Assembly: GCA_964035545.1 (NCBI GenBank)
Contig: OZ037765.1
Coordinates: 11,464,698 to 11,528,697 of the forward strand
Origin: Bugula neritina
Taxonomy: Eukaryota; Bryozoa; Gymnolaemata; Cheilostomatida; Bugulidae
Direction: 5' to 3'
Length of the DNA: 64,000 nucleotides
The position numbers and the translations under genes are program-made. Under the pieces are notes generated by a model. It did no database searches. It had not been told where the DNA came from and saw only the letters and a list, made by a program, of their open reading frames with translations. Positions 1 through 12,700 of this stretch are shown here, piece by piece (within the stretch, counting starts at the first letter, position 1; each line of letters begins with the position of its first letter).

Positions 1-731
1 CTTCCTTCATTTTTCTATTGAAATACTGTTATCTAATCCTAAGGAACATAAGTTTAGCTATTTAAAATCTTGTTAGTTAAGAGAGATTTTTCTAACTTGC
101 TACTAACAGGTAGTCTACACGTTGATGTAAACAAATTTATTATTTTTCAGCATTAAAAATTGTTCTTATTCTGCACATTGATCACAGAATGCCTTCTATT
201 ACAGCTGCAATTAACTAGATAAAGCTTATTTCAACTTCTTTCTGGTTTAATCTAGATTGTAAGCTAATTAGACAAAGTCCTTGAAAGTGCATTTAAATAT
301 TTTGTGTTCTTTTAAGCACTTGAAAGTGTACAATAGTTGAATCATACACCTCCCTTTGTCTTAGTGCTCTCAGAGTAACTGTTGTTTTCACTCCTCAAGT
401 TGTATGTGGACTAGTAATGTCTTCATTATATGATAATCTCTAGTATCTAAGGGTCTGAATACTTCTAAATGCGTAGCTGTTCTGTCAAACTAAAGATGAT
501 GTTATTTTAGATCAACTGTTTGAACTGTCCAGTACACAGATATGCTGGAATTTGATAAATGAACTGTCTAAAGCACAAACTATCGGCTATTCTTTCCCTT
601 GCAGTTGACACCTCTAACCAGCTATACAAATTCAATGTTATCCTATACACAGAATTGAATCAAAATTAGGTTGTCACAGTTTAGTTTAGAAAGAAAAGTC
701 AATGCAGGTAATTATGTGTATTGTAGGTGAG
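1..731. other. Upstream/intergenic sequence before the catenin gene
   Basis: AT-rich sequence with no coding signal that I can support. A TAG lies in frame about 15 bases before the ATG at 702, so the first visible coding exon does not extend far upstream. A plausible acceptor (TTGTAG) ends at 726, so the part before it may be promoter or intron of a 5' UTR. I see no TATA box or other promoter element that I would call. Confidence 0.4.
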
Positions 732-3700
732 ATGTCTGGTAGCCTCATGACTCATGTGCAGCAGGAGGGGGTGTATTCCTGCTCCTCAAACTACGGCTAT
801 TACAGGGACACTCTGAAAGACTCCTACTCTACTATTTCGACACACAGCATTACTACAGTAGCAGAAGCAGATACCATGATCTCTCCAGTAGCTGGACATA
901 CTGTACAGTCAGACTGTAACTTGACCTCTACTAGCGAGAAAGTCGGCGAGTCAGCCAGCAGTATTCTTCAATCTGTTAAAGAGCAAGAGGCTCAGTTTGA
1001 GAGGTTAACTCGGGAGTTAGAGGCTGAAAGACGGAGTGTAGCTGATCAACTGGAGCAGGTTTGTAAACCAGGAACTGTGACCTCTGACCTACTTGCTGAC
1101 TCTGGAGTTTTCTCTCTCCATTCGAATGGATTTTTCATTCTTTGTTCTGAACTAGTTGCCCAACCACAACCACAACCACAAATTCATTCGTAGGAGCATT
1201 CTTTACTGTAGTTCGAAGCAATGGAAACGAAGTGTTTGAGTTGTGTTCATTTCTTATTGATTCAGCAACTGTAAGAAAAGCTGCATCTTTTCACTAATAT
1301 TCATACTTTTCACCATTTTCATACTGTCAACATGTATAAAGTTTAAACAGCCTTTTTCCAACTTGGAGGGAGGGTGTTAAATCCTGTTATTATGATTTAA
1401 CAATTATTGATTGTTTGACAGCTGCACCACATATTACCTGGTGAAGTTATGCAATTAATCTCCTGGTGGAGGAACTTCAAATAAACACGGATAATCTTCT
1501 ATTGCTGCTAGACTTTAAAAATGATAGGAAATGCATTCCTATATAAGAATGGTAGTTTATTTGTTGACTTCATAATGTAGTGTGTTGTAGTGTAAAATCA
1601 ATAGTCGAACTGGCTCAGTGCACAGCTTAGTGCCTAGTGATAATGGCCCTGGTTATATAGAACAAGGTGCAGATTTTTCCTCTCTTGATCAGGACCACAA
1701 TGATTCACACTTGGTAGATTCCTGTTTGTAAGTATCTTAGTATTTCTCTATATTCGGTGTTTTTAATCTTCTCAATACAGTGATACTCATGCACGTTTAT
1801 AGTTGCCATTCCTGTGAGAACCCCTGATGGAAAGGGTTTTGTTAAATCGGGCTAAGGACTTATTCATATGTGGCGCATGAGCAAATAAGACTGGATGCTC
1901 TTCCTAACATCACCAATGGCCTTTACTGGGGTTCAAACCCATGACTTAGTGTTTACTAGGCAACCCCTCTAAAGTCTAACCCCTAGACCACGGCTGCTCC
2001 CTCTTCTCTATACAGTGATAGTTTATTAATTGTTGCAGCATTCGTTGTAATATCTACTTCATCATGTTATCATTATTCTAAAGTTGTCATTTATATTTGG
2101 CTGTATGCCAAGTATCTGTTCTACACCCAGCTGCTATGCTATATTGACATGAGAATTAGCATGTTTTTGTAAATGAGATTTATATTGTGTTGTAATTAAT
2201 TACTACATATTAATTATTGTTGCAACTACTCTGCTACCATATACTACACTGTAATATACTTACAGTACATTACACTGTAATGCAGTTGCAGTACATTACA
2301 CAGTAATGTAGTTTCGTCTATTCTAATATGCTTAGCAATAGTGATAATTAAAATGAGTTGTAATTATGTGGGCTTAGCTTAGTTTTATTGGATTTTTAAA
2401 GTAAGTTTTCAATTTATCTGCTACTCTGAGCGGCTACTCTATAATTCATACAGTTGGTGTTCGCACACTTAGTGCTTTTCACTTCCATCTCACTTGCAAT
2501 ATATTCACCAGCTTGTAATAATGGTTTTACACCTAAATGTAGTCTTAGAGGGTTCAGATTCACTAACCTCGTTCTATATAAACTACAGAATATATTTGCT
2601 TGAATGCTTTTAGCTGTTATTGCGAGCAGGTTTTATAAATGGTTCTACCATAAAAAATATTGAGTAGTTTTTTCTACCGCTAAGTCATATCGTTTATGAA
2701 ATGCTATATAGAATTAGTATTGAATATTTACAGAATTCAGTTTTTTATATATAGCTATATTTTTTACTTTGCCGGAATAGTTCAGTTGAGTTGCTTTCTA
2801 CTTTAACTACAAATACCCCTACCTGTCCTAGCCTGCAAGGTGTGGCAGTAGAAATAAAGTCGGATAAGCTCCTTAGAAAGATTAACTTGGAATAACTGCT
2901 AAAAGCTATTAATGTATTGAATTTCAGTTAGCACAGTCACTATAGCCTTATGGACTCTGTTTGTGACTGTTGTTGAGACTTTAGAGTTTAGGAGTTTAGA
3001 CTATTGTTAGCAAAAGTTAAAAGAGGACAACTCTAGATATTTGAGTACTGCTGAGAAAGGAATTTATAGGCAGTCACATTTTAAGCTGGCCATTGTTAAC
3101 TTATTTGTCGGATATTCAATGGCTGTTCAAGCCTAACTGAATACATACAGTAACAAGTGAAATTGCGGAATAATCCATAAAAGCATTATTATAAAGACGC
3201 TATGGAATGTTCACACTGAGTATTGTTAGAATTGTTAGCAGTAAATGTAGGATAAACAGAATGAGGAATGATTGGATTGATTCAATAATAGTACCATTCA
3301 ATAGCAATTAGCGTTATTCTAGATTTGGGCAGCCCAGCCTACGTTACTCTGACCTAATACCAAGGAGGCTTTGCTCTAATCACTTTATATTTTTATTTTT
3401 ACTAACTTGTTTGCTCTTTATTTGCTAATGGTTCATATTCCTCTGTTGACAGAAAGGTCTTACAAGAGCGTGGAATAATGCAAAGGTAAGCGTGACCTAA
3501 CGGTGTTGTTGGCAAAAATCGTTTTGTTTAGTATAGATTGTTTGTTTAACATCGTAATAAGTGTTTGTTGATTGCAAAGGTGTAGTTCCCTTCAATACGG
3601 CTACCTTTGCCTTGCTTCTAATAGTATAGTATTATGGTTGTGTTTGATGATTTTCCTCACATGTATGTTCCTGCCATTTAGAATCAGTGGTGGAGAGTTT

Positions 3701-6700
3701 GAGATAGGCTAAGTTCTATAATTGTTTTATTAAATTTTGGTTTGGGGCGTGGACTGAACATAACTTCTTTTGCTACATTTCTACTCTAGAACACATGCTT
3801 TTCTCAATTTCTCCATTTCTTCACCTACCTGAATGATCACTAATATGCAGCTGTATATACTACTTAGTCGTGTATGGTAGCATTAACTTACTATAGACTA
3901 TTGGTACTACTTCAGCCATTATCTGACATATTAACTTGTCATAATTGATTAGTTTAAGAGACTATATGAAATCTTTATTTCTGTTTGTACTGAAGTTCTT
4001 ATTACCCAACAGGGCATGTAATTATATACCAGGTGATACAGCTCTTAGTGTATTTGTATACTAAGTAGATTGTAACATGCTCTATCTTGAGTTCTGCAAA
4101 TTGTCAGTTGGTAGGCAGGGCACAGGCCTATATAACTCAGCCCAGCGGCATGTCCTGTAGTTTTTATGTTGGGTTTACGGCATCCAACTTAGAAGAGAAG
4201 GAAAATTTTCTGGGGCTTAATATTTTTGACTGCTTTATTTTGCACTATTGCTGAGGTTGATGGGGGAGGGGAGTGTTGACCTAATAATAAAGGCACTTTC
4301 ATCAAAAGTACCTTTTAGTAATTCGATTTCATTGGTTGGTAAACTTGAGGATTTCGGATTAAGCATGGCTAAGCATCCCTAAGTAAATTTTTATGACACC
4401 CCATGAATGTGAAGTATGACCTTGGCCAGCTGAAAGATGCACCTAAGTTGCTCCGTTGAACTAGCATAATAGATAGTATTGGAATTACCTTGAAATGTGT
4501 GGAGCCTGGGAACAGCAACTTTTCTGATGACAGAGGGATTGTAGAATCTGCATCATTTGGTTGCATTAAGGGAGAAATTTCAGTAGCCACAGGTCTCTTT
4601 ATCTCTATGAATTTTAGTTTAGGGTACAGGTTGAAAACCTGGTTGGAACATAAGTTCTTTTACAATGTTTCTCATCTACAACAAAGGTTTTTCCTAATTT
4701 CTCCATCACTATTCTCACCTATCTCCGCTTTGTCCTGTTCCTTTGTCCTGTTCCGGTAGCAGTGGCTGCCGTAGGTCTAGCTCAATTAGGCTTCTCCACC
4801 TAACCCTGTCCTGAGCGTCCTCTTAGTTGAGGGAACAGGATTGGAACCCTTTTTTCTGATCGAATCGTGCCATCTATGCTCTGGGTGTCCCGATTTCTCT
4901 TTCCTGTAACTTTCATCTCATGCACTCTTCTAATATCATCCTCTTTCTCTATTCTGCATAAATGTCCAAACCACTGTAGCCTTCTTCTTTTCATCAGTTC
5001 TAACATATTCATTACTTTCGCTTCTTGCCTTATGCTTTCGTTGATCTTGTGCTCTTCAAAAGTAATTCCTAGGCAGTAGCGTAGCATTCTCATTTCCATA
5101 CGCTCACTCTCTCCTATTTTAAAATGTTAGGCTGGAGTAACCAAAATTCTATGGAATGCAATTTGACTTTGAGTTTAATAGAATCAATTACTTAAACAAA
5201 GTTTTCCTTCTAGCCTTTCATGTAAATTACATTAGACTTGGTCCTGGAATTTCAAATTAATTGAAAATAATACAATAGTTTAAATAAATGTAGATTACTC
5301 TAATATAATGAAGTATAGTTATCTCCTATTCAGTTGGGCCTCTACTTTAACTGCAAGGAGTTGTCAGATTGTGTTTGTAGTATAACCCTAGCAGTTAGTA
5401 CTGTTTAGCTGCGATAGTATTTCATGAACTTTGAATCTGGTCTTCCCTGGTTATTGCAGTGATGATCTCAGAGGCAAATATGGCACCTGGACAGATGAGA
5501 ACAGTAGACAGAGCAAGTATGGCAGCAGGGAGATGCCTTCTGTCCACTCCTCCAGACAGAACAGCTACAGACACCCAGAGGTATGCGATCAGCTTGCTAC
5601 TCAGTATGCAATGCTGTAAATTTTTCACCTGCATTTGGCTTCTAAAAATAGATCTGCTATAACTAATCAGATGAGGAGTATTAGGAGACATGCATTCAAC
5701 TCCCCTGTGACTCCCCTAAGATTCTATGCCAAGTATAAATACTGCAGGGTACTGTTGATACTTTGTGTGATTGTATGCAGGAATAAGAACAGCTATTATT
5801 TACAGTTTGTTTAATATAAACAAATACTGAATGTTAATCAACTAGTGGATCTAGTATTTTAGTATTGTTTAACAGCATCAAGTTGAGTTTAGTTGAGCTC
5901 AGGTTAAAGATGTAGATCTGATGTGATAGACTCAGTGCATAGCATCTGCCTGCTAACTAAATGTCTCTAATGTGTAGGGTGGGGGTATGACTAGATCTCA
6001 GGCTAATTACTCTCTCAACACTGCTGCTGTTGATAACTATGGCTCGTACTCAGAGTTGAATCAGTCACCACTCTGGAGTCAGCAGCAACAGTCACAAGAT
6101 TGGCAGCAGTATCAAAACACATATACTGGATACAATAAGCAGGGCGATGGTCTAGCAGGCACACCACTTAGGTGAGTAATTACAGTCTATTCAATGTACC
6201 AATAACTGCTGTTGAAACCTTGCTGGGGATGAGAGGATCACATACGTAAATAATATTTGGAAAGTCTGCAAACATCAACAATGAGTATTTATTCTCATTC
6301 CCCTCGTTTCCATTATTAGCACTATGTGATTCGCACTAGTTTTGATTAATCAGTGCAGGCATCCATTCCCATAATGTCTTGAAACAGTGTTACAGATGTC
6401 TAGAGATTTTCATATAGACATTTATATATATTATATATTAACTATATATATTATATATTAAGATTTCTGAGGCTTATTCTTTGTTTTGTATAAAAATGGC
6501 ATTCTACTGTTACTTTATAAGAAATGAACACCTTGGAAATTTAGATGTGGGTTGAAAGTAGCAATGATGTGCCTACATATTTCAGTGAAGGCGATTACAT
6601 AGAATCATCAGCTGCAGCTGGGTATTTGAACAGTCACGGAGACTATATAGAAAATTCAGGGGGTCCCACTGCCCCACCCCATTACTCTTTTGACCAACCA

Positions 6701-9700
6701 CCCCAAAACAGCTACTCTTATTCTCAGAGTGACTCTCAAGCTAACGGCACCCACTTTGATGGTGGATACAATAAACAGGGCTATTACAAACCTGACGTAT
6801 CACAGCAGCCATCCAATCACACGCAAGGATATGCTGACTACGATAGCTTGGCAGCAGCTAATCAAGAGGCAGAACTGAGTAGAAGGGAACTGGTTGCTAG
6901 TCGGGAGCAACTTGCTCAGAGTAGAGAACATTTGGCCCACAGTCTAGACAATTTATCTCAAAACGAAAAGCTTCTAAGCAGCAGTCAGGAGCATTTGGTA
7001 ACCGCTGACCCACCCAACATGTACCACAGTAATCCTGCCTATGAAGACGAGCAGCCATTTTCTAACACCAACAATCGGCAAGAAGATACTAGCAGGTGAG
7101 AAGATTGAGGGTTAATTTTTAATTGAATGTGCTTTGCATTTCTTTTATCGCTTAGAATTTATCTTCACACATTTGTCCCAGTTGTTCAGCCTTAAACTCT
7201 AGGAATTTTAAATTACTCAGTTGTATAGTTGTAACTTTTAGTGGCCATCTAGAGTAAGATAGACAAGTTCCCTATAAGCTATCTAGTTGACAGCTCAAAC
7301 TGATCAAAACAATGTCTTCCATATTAAAGCCTAGATATGCAGATTAACAAGTTTTATTGGAATAGCCGCCAAGTTTAATCCTTCTGAAATTATGGTGATT
7401 TAGGTTTAACAGCTATAGTAATGGTGAGCACACATACGAGAACAGCCATCTAGAGGATAAAGAGCCTTATGGTAAGTGTGTATTTATATTTTATACACTC
7501 TAGTGATGACACCTTCCTGATAAAGAAGTTCTAATGTTATTTTAGTTTATTACAAACAATATATTGTATGTATGTAATAAAAATGAAACGGAACTGTTCA
7601 GATGTAAAATCTATTTTTTAACTACATAGTCGAACTGCTAACCATAGTGTAAAAGGCTTCAACTGCTGTACAATTCTTCTTAAAAAGAGATCATTATTCA
7701 CACAGCTTTTAAAATTTGTCATGAAGAGGAGAAGCTTGGTTCACTTTAACTGCAATCTTCACCAGGATTGTTTTTTCAAGCTTTTTTTTCGAGTTCTGCA
7801 TCACATTTGATAAAGTAATATAAAACTTTTCTGCATATTGACTATTGTATACTTTCTGTCAACCTGGTAAACTTGTTTTACATTTTCTGACCAAATTTTG
7901 GCTGTCACTGCTGATTTATCTGAAACAATTAGGTTGACTTCGGTAAGCTTTAAGTTTGCATCATTTCGCAAATAGTTGATCTTCAGCAAGTGGTAGTAAA
8001 ACTTTTTCAACTCTAAAAACCATTGTTTAGGGTCTGCTGAAAAACTGGATTTCTAAACACACATAGAAGTACAACTTTTCTCATGCCACTGGTAAAAAAA
8101 TAATATTTTGCTTTTGCCACTAAAGCATATTGCATAAAATCCAACATTTCAATTTCGAGTTGCTGAGTGTACACAACTCCTCAAACTTATTTTTAGGATG
8201 GTATGTTGATTAAAAACTGAGACTGGGATATATAGATATTATTTATTTTAAATTTTTTATCATATATCACTTAATGTTTGTATAATAGAACAAGGACAAC
8301 GTAATCCAAGTTGGGGGCTTGCAATTCATTAGCGCCCCAAATACCCACTTATTCTTATATTTTTACTTCTGTAATAACTCTTACTTGCTTACTTCTAGTT
8401 TATTCTCTATGTACAGGGCAGAGGCTGGCTTCAGGGTCTATGTAACATAAATTAAAGAAGCTAACCAGGAAATACATCAACTTTGTTGATATTAATTGAA
8501 TAATTTTCACATTTACCTCTATAGTAGCACTAATCATTGCTGTACCTAATGGAGAATGGAAGTTTCTTACCGACTAAAACATCTTGCAGTCTGCAAACTA
8601 AATTTAAACCAGCATTTTTATAACTTTTAAAAAATTGTATTTCAAAAGTCTAGAGCCAGTTACTGTTGATTAGGAAATATTTACTTGAAAGGAATTTTTT
8701 TACAAAGTCTATGCTTATCAAGACTGGTGAGTGTAGGATAAATGCCGCGCCTTTATTCTCTCTGTCCAAAAAGAAAAAGAACTTTCAAAGAGCATATCTG
8801 ACATGAAGTAATAACTCCAATGTTGTAACTTTACTAGTTGCAAATTGCTGTCAGTGACTCAGTGTACAGCTGTGTAGACAGTGTTTGACAACGTAATTAT
8901 TACAGCTAATCAAATGTTTTTCACTAATTTAGTCAAGTGCTCCCTTCAGCTAAATAGACTCAGTGTTTAAAGCTAACTCCTTGTACAGGAGAAAGGGTGG
9001 GTTTTCTTCCTACACCCACCTAGTAATGGTTAAAGCTTTCAGCAATAGGCCATGCCTGTTCTTCAAGTCTCAGCAGTCTCTCAGCTTCTCTTTATTGCAG
9101 TATCAGCTGCTGTGTTGTGGGTTGTTATACTGTTGCTGCGAAGGGTTACAGAGCATACATGGATTACTGTTACAGAGATAAACCTGTATATAGTTACGAG
9201 TATATTCATTACTCACTATTGGCTAGAAAAGATGCCCCAGCATCATCTATCCATTTACTCTCAGCTGGTATATTGAGTTTTCATGCTTAGCACTGAACGT
9301 GAATATTTTAAGAACTTTGCATCCGCTGTTTGTTTTATGGGGGACTGAAAAGCTGGAAGATATTTATGTATTTTTGTGTTCAATATTCATCCTTTATCTG
9401 CTTCAACATAGTTGTTTGTACTATTTGCAGGCACCTATGGAGATCGGCCACCATCTCGTAGTGACAGGCATCCTTCATTTGCTGACCAGTCATCACACAA
9501 CGACCGGCCACCATCACGTAATGTAAGCAGGGTTTTCATTTAGCAACAGTTTTGATCAACTTAAAAAAACTTATACTCGTTACTTTTTACAACAAGTTTT
9601 GTCAATTTAAACCATCATCTTATAAACTTTTGTATTATAATAGCCACAAAACACATTTTCCAATTTACGGCTAAAGCCTTAATTCTGGCAGAGCATCAAA

Positions 9701-12700
9701 CATACATCAAACAGACGTACTTGTTATGTACTCTTTAATACAGTTGAGAAATTCCTGTAGGTTTGGCCATCTATTAAAGATAGTCCAGCCTACCAGTCTT
9801 CAGGCAGTCATCCCATGCTGACGGACTTGAATGGACTGTACGGCAGCAGACACTCGGTGGCTAGTAGAGCCAACGCTGACCTTGACCAACATTGGCGACC
9901 TCCAGACTTGCCGGAGGTCATCGAGTTCCTTAGCCATCCCAACGATGCCATCAAAGCAAACGCTGCCGCTTATCTCCAGCACCTTTCCTATGGAAACAAT
10001 GAAATCAAAACTAAGACCAGGTATGATTAGTTTTTCAACTTTTAATTGCTTTCTTTTACAGAATTGGGTTTCTTTGGATTTGAAATAAAGATGAGTATGA
10101 GTATAAAATTGTCTAACATAGCCTCATTTTCAAACAATGGAACTGTGGGAAGTTTATCATAGTATTAACTGTGGATACTGTATAGAAATGATTCATTGTT
10201 ATAGTTTAGAATAATGATATGACAGTAAATAGACCATGTAAAACTCAGCCAATCAGCGAAGTGTACCAGGTCAATGTCTTACCATTGTAACTGATATAAA
10301 ATTCTGCAAGTTCAATTGCAAAATGCATGCTTCTAAAAGCTAGTTGTGCAACTTTTTTTTCATGCATTATTTAATTTCATATCTTAAATTGATGACTCTT
10401 GAAATGAATTTTTAAAATGTCTAAATTAAGTGTTTATAAAATGCAATTAAAAATTTCATGTCTAGAAAAATGACCTGGTACACTTTTGCAACTTAAGGCC
10501 AATTATTACATAACTGTCAGCTTAGTAGTTATTTGTTGTTGCAGCTTGAATGGCTTATTGTTTAGCATTGGAAGCTTGCAGTAAACATCTGTGAATTTGG
10601 TACATGACTTTGATTGGCTGGTTTTTGAATGGCCCTTTAGTATATGCATCTGGATGGCTAAGTAGTGTAGACTCCGCCTACATCTAGCTAATGTACAGTA
10701 GCCAATCCACAGTAGTATTACAAAATTTCTGTTTAACAAATGAAATATTCTGGTCATTTGTCTTGTACTTTACAATAGTAAATATTCTATTCAACTAGAA
10801 TTTTATTGTATGTAAGCCATGAGAACTACTAAGAGGTTAAATCAACCACCCATGCTAGTAATATTGTAGCTCGCAGTAATAGCAAGTCCACACCATATAA
10901 ATATACACATAAGCTATTATGTGCAGCTTATGAATGCTGAAATGACCCCATTTCTTACCATCAATTTGAAAAAAATTGTATTACATATTCTGCCACTTCT
11001 GCACCAGGAACTTGTTTTCCTTTTAAATTTTGAAAATAGTGGTCAGTTTCTGCAGCAGTCAACATCCACAATAAACAACGTAAGCTTTCAAATAAACTAT
11101 AAATATATGAAATATTAGTGTGGAAACAATGTAATTTATTCATTGCTATGATGAAAAATTATAAGAATATTATATAAAAGCTAGATATAGATTTCTAGTA
11201 AAATGGCACAGGTAAAAATAACACATTTTTACTTCAAATTCTAAATTTCATCAGTCACCAATGGTGGCTGTAGATTACAGAGAGCACAGCAAACTATCAT
11301 AATCTTGTCTAATAGAGGTGCCAACACCAAGTTCACACCTCCAGGACCATTTAAAATATTGAACTCCTTTATTCTTTTGATTGCTCTTTTGACATGGATT
11401 CGAAGGTTAGCAATCAACTTTGTTTGCAGTAACTTAATTTAGAGATATAAAAAAGGCCAGCAAGCATTTGAAACTGTAAATCTTGACGCAGCTTCATCAA
11501 AGCCAATAAAAGTTTATCTTGTCCTGCTAACTTTTTTTCTGAAAATGAGAACTTTCATCTTCGGACATATAAATCTAAATATAGTAAACAAAGAATGAAA
11601 ATTAAATTATGATTCAAATTATAATGTATGTGCTAAATAAATTTTGTGCTTAGTTTGTATTCATTCAGCAGTTTTTACCCTCTGGTAAGTAGCTTCAGTT
11701 ATATTTTGCAAGAACTATGAAGTTCAAGAACTGCTAGTTGAAGGCTTGACCCAATATATCACCATCCAAACAGAATGTAATGTGTGTCAACATGTGTTAC
11801 ATAATACTGTAACAGTACATAATAAGCTAGTTGTATGAATACATCCTTTGAATGAAGTCATGAGTTTAAACAAATACTGTGGACAAACAATTATTACTTC
11901 ATTTTATAATTATACTATAACTAATTCAAACCCATATTATTTCTAGAATAGCATTTAATAATGCTTGTGAATAAGTGAAACTAGTAACAAGTGTAAACCA
12001 TTTTAGTTTTAAACACTGAGTTAGTTTCAGCTAAAAATTAGATAAGGAGGCCACTTTTGATAAGCTTTAAAATAACCAAGGAAAATTTAAGTCAAAACAA
12101 TTTACTTTTCCTGGAGAAAATGAGTCAATTTGTCCACAAATAAAAGACTGCTGCTTGTTTAAATAAAACCCTAAACTAAATAAATCAAAGCATGCAGATG
12201 ACCACTGTGGTATTTATGAATATCTTACATAAAACAACATCTTTAATAAGAAATGTATGAATGATACACTCATACTGCAACAAATTTAATTAAAATGACA
12301 GTTTTACTACACATCAAATTTAATCAATGTACAGATTTTAGCATAGTGAAACTTGCATTGTTTATTTGTAATAAACCATAGTCTATCTTTGCAATAAGAA
12401 AATCATAATTTTTACCTTGCTAAAAAATAGTATAGAGAACGTGTAGGAATTCCAGTATAGAATTTAGTTCGCTCATCTGTAGTGGTGAAAGTTTTAAAAA
12501 CTTTTACTTTTTCAATAGTTGCTTTTTGTTTAAAAACTTTTACTTTTTCAATAGTTGCTTTTTGTTTAAACGTGGAACTTTTTGAGGCTTTTCTTCCAAC
12601 TTTTGATTTTCGTCTATCAATAGAATGTGCAGATCTTTTTTTCTGAGTAGTTGATGATTCTGGTAACTCAGTTACTTCTGATGAAGTCTGACTATGAGGA

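Noticed and set aside
10506-10757. 83-codon frame repeated at 13443-13694 (and 65-codon frame at 10921-11118 / 13082-13279)
   Set aside because: They duplicate because they lie in the arms of the palindrome. They lie beyond the transposase stop, resemble no family I recognise, and have no codon or splice context.
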